64,000 nt of DNA from Flabesymbios commensalis (taxonomy: Eukaryota > Annelida > Polychaeta > Terebellida > Flabelligeridae). Position numbers and translations under genes: made by a program. How positions within the stretch are numbered: the first letter of the stretch is position 1; each line of letters starts with the position of its first letter. A model generated the notes under the pieces. The model saw nothing but the letters and a program-made list of their open reading frames with translations. It did no database searches and was not told where the DNA came from. Shown here one piece after another: positions 11,901 to 26,900 of this stretch. The stretch lies in contig OZ024908.1 in assembly GCA_964017125.1 (NCBI GenBank), positions 61,387,521 to 61,451,520 of the forward strand. Direction: 5' to 3'.

Positions 11901-14900
11901 TAAGACCTGTGTGGAAAGAGCTAACAAAAACATTTATGATGATTTCAAATTTAAAGAATTTCCCTATGGTTTATACAAAAAATATTTTAGCATTGTAAAG
12001 GTAAATAATAGCTGAAAGTTTGTCACTTTGAACTTGATCGAGTTGAAAATTTTTCAGGGCATATCTCTCCCTGTAACAACACATGGTTAGCTATCTGGTA
12101 GTGGTACCGTATGGTGTTCTAGATTAGAAATATTAAACTCAATGATGGTAGCAATTCGGTCACTTTGAATTTGAAATTTTGAAGGGCATATTGGAGCCTG
12201 CCTGAAACCGTAGCCGGTAGTCAGCCATTTAAAATTTGATTGAGTGGATATTTCAGAGAATATCCCCAGCTGAAACCGCACATTTTGTTATAAAGCGCTC
12301 AGTGATCTAGCTATCTGGCATGGTGTGCCAGATATTATGTATGTTGGAGTAAATAATGGCTGATAGTCTGGACTTTGATCCACCAAGTTGACATTTTTTA
12401 GTGTATATCCCTCTCTAAAACCACACATTGTGTTGAGCTATCTGGCACAATTTTCCAGAAATGACACATACAGGTGATAAAATGCAAAAATGGCCGCAAG
12501 TCGGTCATTTTGAATTTGATCAAGTTGAAATTTTCCAGGGCATATCCCGCCCTGAAGCCAAACATTTTATTTTATAGTACTTAATGGTCTAGCTATCAGA
12601 TAGCAGGTATATTTTAGCTACTAATAATGGCCAATAGTTTGTATGCATTTTAACAGTAAAAAATATTGCATAATAATCCATATTGACAACAAACTTGACA
12701 AACACAAGGTCTGCTAAACGTACTATATATACTGAAATTGTTAATGTTTAATACACCAAGCCTAAGCAAACCCTGACAGTGTTGACTTATTTATCTATAA
12801 ATATCTGTACAATCATATAAATAGTGTTAAAATTAACAATAAAATAACTTTTGTTCTAGTCAATTTCAGACGCGTAACATATTTAACTTTTATTTGTAAC
12901 ATACGTAACACAGAAATGCTAAAATTACAAGAAATCAGTCAACAAAAATACTTAAACCGTATTATCATTTGATACTACCGACTATCTGAGCAAACAATAT
13001 CCCTGATTTATGTATTTCGTCTGACACAATTCACACAATTTCACAATTTTCTTAATTGAAATGTATATTTGTTTCTGTGTGAATGTAACATACGTAACGC
13101 TACAAACTTGGCTATTGCATGAAAAATACTTGTCAGAAAGTAAAAGTTTCATATTTTTATTGAACTTTTATGACCCTAGCCCGATTAGCATTGAAAATCC
13201 AATGATTATCTGGTTGGCATGCAATTTGATGTTCTTATTAACCATGGAAATTGCTTCTGAACTGTAACATACGTAACGTGGAATGGACCATTAGGTCTTT
13301 CCGATTGATTTGAATACCTATGTTATGGGTCTACGGCCATTACAAATATTTTTTACTTTAAAGTGCTGGGATCGACTTTTGACGTCTACAGAAGTCAGAT
13401 TCTAACGACTGAAGTCTATCCCCGCGCTGTAAGGGTTAATTTCCCAGCAAATCGATAAATTGAAAAACTATGTCATTATTTTTTTCATCTCCTTGATTTA
13501 CTCTTCCAGCATTTATATGTGAAATATAGACTTAACTTGCTAAATGTAATTTAAAAAAAAATTTAATACTTCACCATTTTTTTATGCGGCAAAAATAGGT
13601 AGTAAACACATTTATAAGAAAAGAATTGTTGTTAATTTATGGTCGAAATGGGCATCTTCGTCGACTGTTGGTAGCCGCACCACTGCTGTATTCAGCTCCC
13701 CAGTAAACAAAAAACATTTGTATAACATTTGTACAATGTTAGACCAACTATGAAAATGTTGGGCCGACGTTGTACAATTGTTTGGTTATATGCCAATGTT
13801 TTGTGTTTGCTGGGCCAGCGTCGTTGTAATAATAATAATTGGTGTTTATTCAACTAAAAAGACATGGCAGCCGGAAAGCTGAAGAATTGTCATTTTACAT
13901 AAAAAATCAAATACAAGATATACATGATGCGATATTAAAATTGAATGAGTTAAATAAGTTAAATAAGTTAGATAAGTTAAGTAAGTTAAAAGGCATTTTC
14001 TGGAAACACATGATCTGCAGGCACAATGACTAGGTAGAATATATCAAACATTATTCAATAATTTAATAAATAACATAATTGGGCTGGAGCTGAAACGACC
14101 AGACTTGGTAGGCATAGTGGATAATTTGTTCTTATTACGGAGGTTGTGGTGATGACACTTGCCCCTACGGGGTGGTAACCAGTTGCTAAAATCAGTGCTT
14201 TCGGCAAGTCCACTGGCAAAGTACAGTACAGTACAGTAGCACCTCACCAAGTCACCTAACTGAACACCAGAGCGCTTAAGAATAGTGATAAAATATTTGC
14301 GTGTGTTCGCTTTGGCCACCATACTGTCTATTTGCTGGTCCCACTTCAAATTGTGCTGGATCACTACACCAAGCAGTTTCATGGCTGTCACATGGGGTAT
14401 GATCTCCGTACCCCTCGCAGTAATGTTGGTAAAGTCTTGGTCTTTGTTGCAAGCAGTGATATGCATTGTGCTGCATTTGGCGCCATTGATGAGCATGTGG
14501 TCGTTGCTGGCAGTGTCACATATTTCATTCATTGCCTGTTGCAGAGCCGGATTGTTATTGGCTGTGGGCTTACTACGGGATGCAACTGTGATGTCGTCCC
14601 CAAATTTCCAGCGATCAGGTTGAAATTCGGCTACATTGTTTACCATGGCCAAGAATACAACTGGGCCAACCTTGGTACCCTGAGGTACTCCACATGTGAC
14701 GTCATACCAGTCTGACGTGGCCCCGTTGACCTTAACACGTTGTTTCCGACCAGACAGGAAGCTGCCGATCCATGGTAGTATCTCTTTCCGCACATTCATA
14801 TTCAATAGTTTATTCAGGGCCACAGTAATGTCAACTCGATCAAATGGTTTGCTGTAGTCAATTGCGAGAAAGTCTGCACTTTGACCATCCTGTAACGCCA

Positions 14901-17900
14901 GGTGAGTGTACTGTACCAGCTGCACAAGGTAATGGTTGGTGGATCTGCCTTTACGGATACCAAACTGGCTGTGGTCAAGGCTCGACTTCATGTCAGCCAT
15001 CATCCACCTGGTGATGAAGCTTTCAGCAACCTTGGCTAGTGTCGGTGTGAGGGATACAGGACGCAGCTTATCCATGGATGGTGTAGGTGTAACTTTAGGT
15101 ACAGGAACCACTGTGGCCTGTTTCCATTCCACAGGGACCACTCCCTCACGCAGCGACACATTCATGATGTCACAGAACGGTTCGCTGATCTCAAAAGCGA
15201 ACCGTTTAAGCACTTGATTAGGCAGGTTGTCTGGGCCTGGCGCCTTATGGGCCTTCACTTTCGAGAGTTCTTTCCACGCCTGTGATCTTGTAATAGTTGG
15301 TGGAGGTGTAGCACTGGGTAGGTATGCAGGTAGCTGGGCGGTGTTTAGAGAGGGCAATGTGGAACAAATGGCACCAAAGTGGTTATTTATTCCACTTGCC
15401 AATTCGTCTGCGGTGTTTTTCTATTCATTTCTCACTTGGAAAATTACAAAAGGATTCATATTCATATTAGCCGTGGTGAATGATTTTCTCAAGATTGATC
15501 TGTCAATTCTCAAAAAAATTTCATGAAAGTTTCCAGGCTATTGTCGCCTGCCACCCGGTATGACTGGGCCGCCTAACTCATTTACTGTGCACGGCCCAGT
15601 CACACTGACCGCCATTTTATTTACACAGACACAACACTCACGCTGCCTACCAAAAAACTCGGATGCCAAGAAATAAGGACAAATATTTCAAGTGCCTATG
15701 AAAACTGGGCCATTTTCAGCAGGGGTAAAATTGTGATCGAATTGGAACTACATTGGATTACATTTGGAAACAAAAATCGTAAAATTGAAAATGTTTTTGT
15801 TGTTGTTTTGTTTATCTTACATTTCAAATAAATTAATTTGAGTCTGCAAAGCAAGCGAGCCAGCCACTATATAGACATAACTCGCTGTACAATTAGATGT
15901 GTTGCAATCACGCAATGACCCATACGTGTGAACACACTACTCGTAACTACGCAATTAGTATTTATCAGCTGCTCCCCAGATGTCATGGCCTCGGGCCAAC
16001 GGGCCAGTGTTAGTGTCGATCCCTGTTTTAGGTTGTACATTCTGTATGGATATAACATTATACGTTAGTTATTCGTTATCACTGGTTATCAGGGAAAATT
16101 TTGTTTAGAAAATTATTGATTAGCGATTTTCTTCTTCAATGTATGACTCCCATTTTGTCCTTATCATTCATGTATAAATATTTCGCTAATCAATTTCAAA
16201 TTTGACTAGCAAATAGCCGAAACTGAATAAAATATATAGCACCAACCATTACCACCAACCATTACCACAGGAATCAGATGTGAATCATTTCTACATCATT
16301 CCCATAGCCGACAAAATGCCAAAACGTAAGCCTACGCTGTATAAGAGAAACACATCTGTTGCAGATTTGCATGGACCTTATGTACGCTATGGCATGATTG
16401 TATCACACTTGGCGTGATCAGTATTTAGCCGGGTGTTTGTATGGCGGACTGGAGTGATTAGCACTCTGGCCATCAAGTTAACTCGATTGCTTTCCCCCTC
16501 CCCCCCCCCGAAAATCAAGTCTGTACGTTACAAACGTTTTGATTGACAGATATAATGAGAGATCAAAACCACGATGCCAACAGCAACAAACCATTAACAA
16601 ACATTTTAAGAACAACAGAGTATGACTTACAAAATATGACTAATACGTAATGAAATTAATCTAGAATGAAAACTATACAATTTAGTAGCAGTTTATCAGT
16701 TGAATTATAAATATGTTTCATGATACATGGACTTCCTGTCATCAATAAATGATATCTATCTACTGGAACTATGGGTTATAATAAAAGCAAAACATATAAC
16801 GGAATATATTTTTAACTCGGCTTGTTTTTATGTGGATTTTTAATCAAATTGAGATCTAATTGTCTCAGTGTATAAACGGCGTAGACAATGCGGGTCCAGC
16901 TTTAAGATAAGCTCCCAGCAAACACGAGACAATTCTGGGCTACTGTTGAACCAACATTTCAGACCGTGGACTACCCTTAAACCAGCATTGGCTCAAAGTA
17001 TCATGTTTGTGGAATGAGTTATTGTCGGTGACATAACCTTGGCAGGCGGGGGAGGGTGATGTTGATCAGCGGGGCCTTAATCATCCTAACCAATCACGAT
17101 AAGACCGACCCCACCTCTTATTGATTGACAGCTGACTGAGAGGGGGGTAAACAGTTCACCGCTGTCACTTGCTAAATTCAAAATTATATTAGGTTTAAAT
17201 TAAATGTATTATATATATAATAATCAGCATAGGACCCTATAGGGGGAGGGGGAAGGAGATGGAGAGGGGGAGGGGGATGGGAAGAGAGAATTTACATCAC
17301 ACTCCATCGCATTGTCATGTCTATTAGCGCTTCATGTGTTGCTAGGCGTAATTTTCTTCCACTTGAAGTTGTGACTTGCTGCCACAACCCACAACTTCAG
17401 TGTATGAAGTAATCATAGTTGTTGAATTTGACAGTGGCAGCCCTTCTCGTTTAGACTTGACGATGTAGAGCGGCCACCTAGCGAATGCCATATTATCTTA
17501 GATACGACACCCTTTTAGAGTGAGCGACGCTTTGAACTATATTTTAAAATTTAAACCAATTTATGCTGCCTAAAATGTCTGAAATGTCGCAAATAGTGAC
17601 AGAATTGGTTTTAACATAGTGTCGTATTTGACATTTATATGAACTTGGCGCTCATACTGGCAGTGCCAACTTGAAGGAATGTGCAATATGACAAGCTCAC
17701 AGCGGGACCTAACACTTTTAATGTTAGTACGGTCTCACTCCCCTTAATGCTTGTGGTTGGCTACTGACTGAAGAATGCCTCATAAATTACTGCATTTTTT
17801 GGATGTTGTCGCTTCTGGTGAATTATCAAAAATACAGGAGTGTTGCTTTCATGTGGATTATTTGCAAGGACACATTGTTTTCTTGCTGAGTGCTATGAGG

Positions 17901-20900
17901 TATATGTGTGTTGTGAGATTATCGGACGGATACATGCGGGATGACAAGGATTATTGTGTAAGAATATAATCAGGGAGGTCATATTTATGCGCACAGTGTT
18001 TCATCTAGGATTCAAAAGGGGCATGGCGCCACCTATCATTGGGGCACCTTATTATGCCCGCCGGGCACACAGTTGACTCGGTTGGGCTTTACAACACCCA
18101 CCCTCCCCAATTAAGGGTACAAACAGAATCAGTTAAGTATGTAGACATCGCCAGTCATTACCACTATGTACACAAGCCGTTATCAGGTATTGTGTCATAG
18201 GTGTGAACGCGAAACATCAGTGATCAAGGTGTTTTCCACTGTGACAATGGCCTGGGTGGATTAAATATGATGTAACAATAGTTCAATGAAGCACTTCACT
18301 GTCTGAATATTAGAAGGGCAACATGGCGCACCTGAAGGGCAACATGGCGCACATGAAGGGCAACATGGTGCTCACAAAAGCACAAAAGGCAACATGGCGC
18401 TGCGCCATGTTACAAGTGGCTAGATGAAACACTGGCGCAGTACCCTTGTCATGTGACACGACCTGAAGATGTCGAGATGTCTTACAAACTGATGAAATAA
18501 TTCCTGTCAAGACTACTGTGTCACAAGGCTGTGACTCCCGCCGCCTGCCTCTGAAAAAATTGTTTTTCTAACAGAAATGTCAGAATTTATCCAACTATAC
18601 CGTGTTGCGTTCTCAAATTCTATTAGGCCTACCATGCGTCATATCTATCCACACATGCACACAAAGCCAAAGTATGCCTTCCAACATATGATTGAAAACT
18701 GGCTGGAGTTCTGACAAGTGAGCGATAATAGGGGATTCTCTGTAACTACGGGTTACAGCGACGAAAAATACATAGCAAGGTACCTTAGAGCCCAGTGACT
18801 AATTTGTCCAAATATTATGTCGACCGGTTACAAATTGTGGTCTATGTGATAGAAAGATTCTAGGTCATGCTAGGCCAGATATTTTTTTTTAATTTTAAAA
18901 TATTATAACTTTGTCAATATCAGAGCTAGAGTTACAAAAGTGATACCGACGTGACCAGCATAGCCCAGCGATCAATTTGTTCAAATATACTGTTGATTGG
19001 TTCAAAACCGTGGTCTACTGGGTAGAAAAACTGTGGCCTCAGATGCACTGTTTCCGAGATATAGCAATTTAAAAATAAAAACTATGCTATAATGGAGAGG
19101 GCCCTTGGATATTAGTTCCAAGTAGTTTCAGTACTGCCCAGAGGGTCGAAATTTTGCTCCTTTTTTCGTCTCGGACGCATCGTTTTCGAGATATGACTGT
19201 TTTGTCAGTGGGACTTGCATGCTATTTGTCGGATCGCTTAGAAAAGATATAGCACCCTACCTCACTACCCAAATACCATTTTGGTCAAATTTCAAGTTGA
19301 TCAAGTTAAACCTGAGTGAGAAATAGATGCGCAAAAAATGGCGGTAGAATAATAATAATAATATTAAGAAGAATAAGAAAGTATCCAGTAGGAAAACAAT
19401 ACTTTGGACGTAAGTAATGAAATTAAGTGGGTTGATAGCAGAAATAAGGTGATAATGCTGTCGTTATTTCAGCCATTTTTACTGTGAAAAACACATATTG
19501 CTTGAAAGAAACGGATAACCACAAGAATACTTTTGGTTGTCTGTCCTAGCATTTAGTTTGCCTGGACAAATGGATGTATGCTTATTTCGAATGCTGGGCC
19601 AACATTGAAACAGCATTGGGTGAATGCCTTGTATTTGATGATTATATATTAAAATAGTGCAATTTGTCCATAAACTTTTGTGTTATCAAATTGTCTAAAC
19701 GTTTTCAGAACTGGATCCTGTCACCTTGTGCAATACTTGTAGTGGGCTTGTCCACACTGGGCCACGTATGGCTCGCCATTCATTGGTTCCTGTGTGTAGT
19801 CAGGTAATATTTAGTACTATCTTTGACTTTCAAGTGATTTTATACAGCGTTTATAAACTATGTATTTGGATGTTTATTGTGATTTTCTTGTTTTCTACAT
19901 TACTTAGTATATAGTCTCTCTAAATGCAATTTATATGTATATATAAATATCTTATTTTAAATATCTAATTATGTGAGCTAGTAACACCTTTTAAACTTTA
20001 GATCAAAATTTTTTGCTGGCTTTTCAAAAAATCTATGGAACTAAAATTTCTGTAATATATCAACAGAATCATCTACAAATACAATAAATACAATAATAAA
20101 TTGTGTAATTTCAGGAGATGAAGGAGGAGTTAAAGAGAAGATTGGATGGGAATTTCAGGTTAGAAGGATTCTACTTTGAGCATACCTTTGATCTTTTGCT
20201 CATAACTGTATAATAGAAATTTAACTTCACAACCCTAAATGACCTTGATTAACATTTACACAAAATTACTGAGCACTTAACAAAAAAAGCAAATCAACTT
20301 TTAAATATAATAGGCCAGATTGCATGATTTCATTGTGTAAATACATTTCAAAATTCACGTGAGAAAATTACGAAATCACCATAAATGTCTTAGTTAGCTC
20401 TTTCCGATTCATTCGATTACCTATGCTATGGGTCTACGACCATTATGAATATTTTTACTCTCACAGTGAGGGGATCTACTTCAGACGTCGAATCTGACGT
20501 CTACAGACGTCAGATTCTGACGTCTAAAGTCGATCCCCGCCCTGTAAGGGTTAACCCTTAGAGCACTGAATGTTAACTTCAGTAGACATTCTGTGATTTT
20601 TTAGCAAGGTCTGTGGAACTCCTGATAACAAGCTATTTACAGTAAAATATGCCTTCACTCTTGAAACACTGATATATTGATATTTAAATTTCGCAAATGA
20701 CATAAATTTTCAGTCACGTGAAGTCGTTTACCGCGGTACGGAGACACAACTTTAGGTGACTGAAAATTTAAATTGAATAGCTCAGTGATGTAAGTGTTAA
20801 CCTTTAACTGAGCTATTCAATTTAAATTTTCTTTCTCACTTGAAGTTGTGCCTCGCTACCGCAATACCGGAAATTCAAGTGACTAAAAATTTATGTGATC

Positions 20901-23900
20901 TGTGAAATACTGTAAGTGTGAAGGCATATTTTTACTTTTAACAACTGGTTATACAGGTGCTTATAAAAAGACAGAATGTCTACTGTAATCGACATAAGTG
21001 TTCTAAGGGTTACGACAACTTTTTTGTGTATGCTTTAAAACTGGGAAAATGTAGTGCTCTTTACCCTATATATGGAAAATCGTGCCAGATAGCTAGACCA
21101 TTACTATAAAACAAAATGAGCGGTTACAGGTAGGGACCTTTAAAAATGTCAATTTAATTATATCAAAGGGCTCATTATTGGCCATTATTGATTTATTATG
21201 CCTGATATCTGACAAACAGTGCCAGATAGCTAGACCATAAAGTAGAAACTCGAAATGGCCAACTTGCATTCATCATTGACTTCATTCTATACTTTAAACT
21301 GTATTAGATAGCTAGACCACCACTGTAAAATAAAATGTGATAGTTCAGGGGAGAATGCATCTCCAAAGATTTTTATCATGCGAGCGGGGCGATGGAATTA
21401 TGGCAGGCTGGCCTTTTGTTGTAAGTATGATGGTGCTTTTATTTCTAGTACGCAAGCTACAATCTTAAATAATGAGATTACCACAGCAGTATGTAATGCT
21501 TTTATTTCATCTAAGCATGCTGCAATCCTAAATATTGATAATATTGTAGACATGTTTGAAGGCTTATGCTGTACTTTCTTAATTTTCTCTCCCATTGCCT
21601 GTTCTTGAACAAACTACACATGATACATAATAAGTTTACCTGGTGTTCTTATTTTTATTGACTGTTACTTGTTTTGTTTCAGAGAGGAGCTGCACACTAG
21701 AAGTATCATCAAAGAGATGGAAGCACTGAAGGCTTCTTCTGAAATAATGTATGTAATTTAACAGTTTATATAAATGTATGTATTTGTTAACTCCAACTAA
21801 TCTTTTACTATTCTTTCTCCAATCCAAATGCAATTTTGTTGTGTCACTGCATTATGTATCACACATGTACAAAAAAAATTGTGTTGAATAATAAAATTAT
21901 TTATTGGCCCATCAAATCTCACTTTCACATTGTGATATTATATTATATCTAAGCTAGCTTTAATGTGTGCTCTTCAAGGGCAAAGCTTGTGACTAGGCTT
22001 CACTGGCATAATTGAAACACTGCAGCCTATGGGAAAATAACACAAATATATACCGAGCCCTACATAATTAAGAATGGCTGTGTATACATATGTCTGACAT
22101 CTTATTAACATTGTTGGCAGATGAAAGAAATAAAATCTATTCGTTTTAGAATGAGCCCTCTCACCTGCACAAAACTTAACTTTACTATCACACATGTTTT
22201 TGAGGAGATAGAAGTGAAGGAACCGAAACAGTTAGTTATGAATTAAGTTAAATTAATTATGTTAGCCTGGTATTATTAGCCATAAATCTGTAGAATTAAA
22301 AACGTCTATTACTGTGTGATTATTAAACACTGGCATATAAACATGTGTGATTAGAGCCTGCTATGCAATATATCTGACATTATATCATTATATTATGACA
22401 TTATATCATGCCATCGTCCCTGTTATCCTGGTTATAGCGAAATGTGTGAGAAAGTTTTGAATTTTGTAAAAGATATATTTAGGACTTTAGAGGCCAATGC
22501 GGGATGGGTGGAGGGTGTTGTTTAAGATATAGTTTTGTGATCAGGTTTCATTGCTTTAGTATGCAGGTATGGTTACAATTGTAAATCAACGTTAGCTTAA
22601 TGCTGGACTATGCAAGACAGGTGCCACAGCTGCCAGCACCCGCCTGGTGATTACCCAATGCTGGGTTACCGTTGAGCCAGCGTCACAGACGGCGGGCCAG
22701 CATACACCTAGCATTGGGTTAAAGCTTCGTGATATCTGTTGTAACAGTGTACGTCTCCAATTAGTATGATGCACTGATGCGGTGTTGGCTCAACATTAAA
22801 CTGGCATTGGGTGGTACATTGTGTGTACGCGGTACACTGTAGCGATACACGGCACACCGACAGCACAATTCATTGCCCAGTGTTGAATGGTTTTTGGCCA
22901 GCACCGGCGACGGTGGACCAGCATTAAACTGGCATTAGGTTTGTGCCATGCTGACTTGTGGTGGACACAAACATCAGCTGAAAATTGTGATGATCCCTGA
23001 CTAAAACCAAATTATGACACAGAAACATATTCGAAGAAGTTTTTATATATAAGTTACAACCATAACTGAATGTCAAAGCTTTGTGTGAGGTATATAGTGG
23101 GTGGCGGGAAATAACGATTTGGTCAGGGTGTTTGTTCAACGCAGACAAAGCCTAAAAATCTTTATTCTATTATAGTATACACATGTATGTATATATCATC
23201 TCTAAATAATTGTATTTAAAAGCTTTTGCTGACTTTTTATCTTTCCACTTGAAATTGATTGGTAATATTCAGCTGGACAAATGATACCTTGCTTAAAAAT
23301 TAGTGCTGAATCATCATAGAAAACACTCGGCCATTTAAAATTTATGTTGATGTATATTTTACAAAGAAACTAAGATGGGAGAGATTAGAAGAAATTGGTA
23401 TTACAAATAGCTATTTTTATGTGCCTCAATTACGACATTCTGATCACCAGTATAGATCTAAACCGTCATAGATCTAAACCTACAGACGTCAGATTCTGAC
23501 GTCTAAAGTCAATCCCTGCACTGTAAAAATACAAATATTTCTAATGGTCGTATCATAGGTATTCAAATGAATCAAAAAGAGCTTTTTATGATGACTTTGA
23601 ACTGATTAAAACCCTTTGTGGTCTCCATGGTTTATATACAAAATATTCAACGCTTTGAAGGTTAAGGTACAAAACATTTTAATGGGTACTGGTTTGTGGC
23701 AAAAGACCTTTTGACGTTGATGTCTAGATATGCTAAGCGCACACCTTATGTTATCTTGTATCACAAATATTTATTCCCATCATACTTTATCTTTTGTTTT
23801 CATCTCTCACCATCTTTAGAGATGTGACAGAGGGAGCTTTGGATCCTGGTTTTGTGTGTCTCGTCAATCTTCTGACGTCTATAAAGTTCTGTGTCTATAA

Positions 23901-26900
23901 CTAATTTGTCTTATTCTTGTCCAGTTTACTTCTATCACACATTTATCACAAAACATCTCAAGTTATTTACACAACATGATAGATCATGGTACCAGAGCAC
24001 ACAGTGAATCATTACAAAACACAGTGAAGTTCTCCTGTCTGGTTAGATAATTCTATGAATCCAAGAAAATTTGACTTGGATAAGAACTTCCAACATTAGA
24101 TAATTTGCCTATTTTGGTAGAGAATTTTTTTCTAGTTGATATAATAAAATGAAACTAACCAGCGATTGAACAATGCTGGATGTTTTCATGAGCTTGAGCT
24201 GACAACTGACAGACACTTGTACTTTGGCTCGAACTTAACCCTTTCAGTGCGGGGACAGTCTTTAGAAGTCAGATTCTGATGTCTATAGACGTCAGATTCA
24301 TACGTCTGAAGACGGTCCCCGCACTGAAAGAAGTGAAAAATTTCTAACGGCTGTAGACACTTTGATCTACATGTATTTTACAAAAATAATTCAGCATTGT
24401 AAGGGTTAAAAGGATGTGAAGCTGATGAATCCGCATCCACCCTGGTCAGGATGGGGGGGGGGGGGGGGGGGGTGTCCAAGATTCATTGTAAGCATCTGTG
24501 GTAAACTTCTCCAGTTATTTAGGCTCTTACCATATAAATGAGAGTTATGTATTCTTTGCAAATCCATCCAAATTAAATACAATTTGAAACTATAAAACTT
24601 AATCTAAATAATACTAAATCTAAATTGTCTTTGATATGACAGAGAAGGTGCACCACTTGAACTTGTAACTTGGTCTGTAACTAATCTCAGTGGTCAAATG
24701 CCAATTTTGAGTCATGTCACATACAAGATTTGATTTTTCTCTTATAAAAATATTTGTTTTTATATTATCATAAAGCGTGAACTTAACTTAAGGCATAAAT
24801 GTCTAGTGTCACAGTGTGAACGTTAATGTGGAAACGCTAGAGCCTGAACTTTAAGGCATGAATATCAAGTGTGAACGATTTGATTAAAACATATTGAAAA
24901 TGATTGATTAAAAATTGTACACTGTTTACATGTTTCACTTGTCCTTTACAGCCATTAGAAAAGGGTGTATTTTTTGATGCAATGACCTCACCAGGAAGTG
25001 ATGTTCTTTAACTTGTGGGCATGCACACTGATAACTGAGAATTTCGCTAGAAATGAAAATGTGATGTTTTTAGGACTAATACTAGTGGAAAAAGTTTCAA
25101 ACAAATCAACAAATCAAAGTGTTTGAACTTCTATAGTTTTTATTTTGTTTTAGTTTTTATACAGTTTGGACTTCTTTCTTGTAACTGCAAAGTTTTTTTT
25201 TGTTGAATTAGGCTGAAGGTCACTGAACGAGAATTGAGAGAAGTGATAGTAGCTCTGCAATTAGAGTTGAAAGATCGTGGCAAGCAATGTTTAGATACAC
25301 TGAATCAGCAGAATCAAGATCGACATAAAGGCCTTTATAGTTGCTTTGACAGTTTGAATCTGAAGATAGATTTATTATTGAAGGTAAAATATCTCTATAA
25401 AAACAAACATATGATTTTTTTTTCTGTGAGATACTATATTTTACTTTGATCAAAATTAGTGTTTTGAAAATAAGTTACAAATACACATTTATTTAAACTC
25501 AAAGCGATTTAAATAATATTTATGAATTAGTTACATTCCATTTCATTTGTTATCAAATGTTCGGGGTAGTCACTGGCATTATCAATGTGATCATCATCAT
25601 CATAACTGTTGTAATATTTGTTTATTGCATTCTTCTAACCTATCTTTATATCTTTTGTGGCTGGAGCTGTTCCTCATATATGCTTGTCCATTTATTACAA
25701 ATTTATTTCTAATCACTCGGTGACAAAATCAAAACAGTGTGGAGTGGGCATAACAACAGAACACTTTGCACTCATATTGAAGATGTCATCATCCTTAATG
25801 CTTCAGGAATGTCATCATCCTAAATGCTTCAGGAATCCTTTCCTTCTAAATATTCATCACTAGCCATAATTGCTGGATTATACCACATACTGGTCTATGC
25901 TGCACAGAAGGTCAAAATAGGCCTTTCTTGGTGCTTGAGCCTTACATATCGCACACGCGTTATTTACCGCGAAGTTCAAAATTTCGGTTTGACACAACAG
26001 TCACCAATAATGATGTGTTAGTAGATTGATTTATGATGGCTCGGGTCCTAGATATATTAGATTGTGTTTAATATTATTATAATATATAATAACGCGGAGT
26101 AAGCACCCTGTAAAATGTCATGTAGGCTGGACGGGGGATTATGTTGGCTGGTTGCCCTCTTGTTACAAAAACTGAAGTTGGCGGTGGGCCGCTAACTATA
26201 TTCCGCACAGTGCTATCCTACAGTTATTTATTCACCAAAATAATTGTGACAACTGTATGAAATTCTGCTTTTAATTCTCCACTTTCATATTTGCCATGCA
26301 AATATAACATCTAGTTTATACATGTACTTTACATGTACATCACATATGACTGGAATTTAATGACATTATAATCCCAACCAAAAAGTTTTAATTTTTATTC
26401 ATTTTTTTACATTATATGATAAGCAATGTCATGTCATTTTTCACCTTTGAGAGCAAAAATTTCAAACAAATTTTGCAGAACTAAAATTCACAGAGGCTGA
26501 CTAACTGTTATTTTGCTCATTGTCTCTAAACCTTTACATGGTAGTCAGTGTTAATATAAAAGAAATCGTTCTGTATATAACTAGACAATAGAATTATCTT
26601 CTTTTTCATAAAAATGTACTATATGGAGTATGTTGCCAGGAAAGAACACAAATGGAAGATTTACTAAAGAGAGGAGGACAGCTGGTACTGGAAGATATGA
26701 AAGAAATCAGTTCAGGTCCATGTTCGGAGGCTTGGTGTTCTCCGGTTGGTATTTAAATACGTGTGAACTATGAGATAAAGTTTTGCAATTTTATAGTCAC
26801 TCACATGTTTATTACATAAATTTAGACTATTTCTTTTTGCCTTCATTGCCTCAATAATTTTACAAATATTGCATTCCTCTTGTTATTTTGATGCTCGCAA

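Larger units (their letters stand above)
6000..19708 (+). other. Intron 1 (13.7 kb)
   Basis: Splits the B-box. It contains the hairpin at 6334, a foldback copy near 7445, TTAA elements at 9410-10414, the 352 bp tandem duplication at 10771, a reversed tandem array at 11465-12615, further TTAA and CCCAGCAAACAC elements, and an antisense LINE. Stretches 7650-9400 and 15540-18780 look mostly unique; I recognise no gene in them. Confidence 0.8.
21749..25211 (+). other. Intron 4 (3.5 kb)
   Basis: Holds CCCAGCAAACAC-type fragments at about 22600-22945 (repeated ACTGGCATTGGGT, AACATTAAACTGGCATT), two GACGTC MITEs and a 20-base G homopolymer. The remainder is AT-rich with nothing recognised. Confidence 0.7.

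Noticed and set aside
14285-15526. Plus-strand open frames opposite the LINE
   Set aside because: They mirror the reverse transcriptase frame and show no domain of their own.
21378-21608. 76-codon open frame ahead of exon 4
   Set aside because: It contains two diverged copies of an AT-rich phrase (AATGCTTTTATTTC-like) and no protein family signal.
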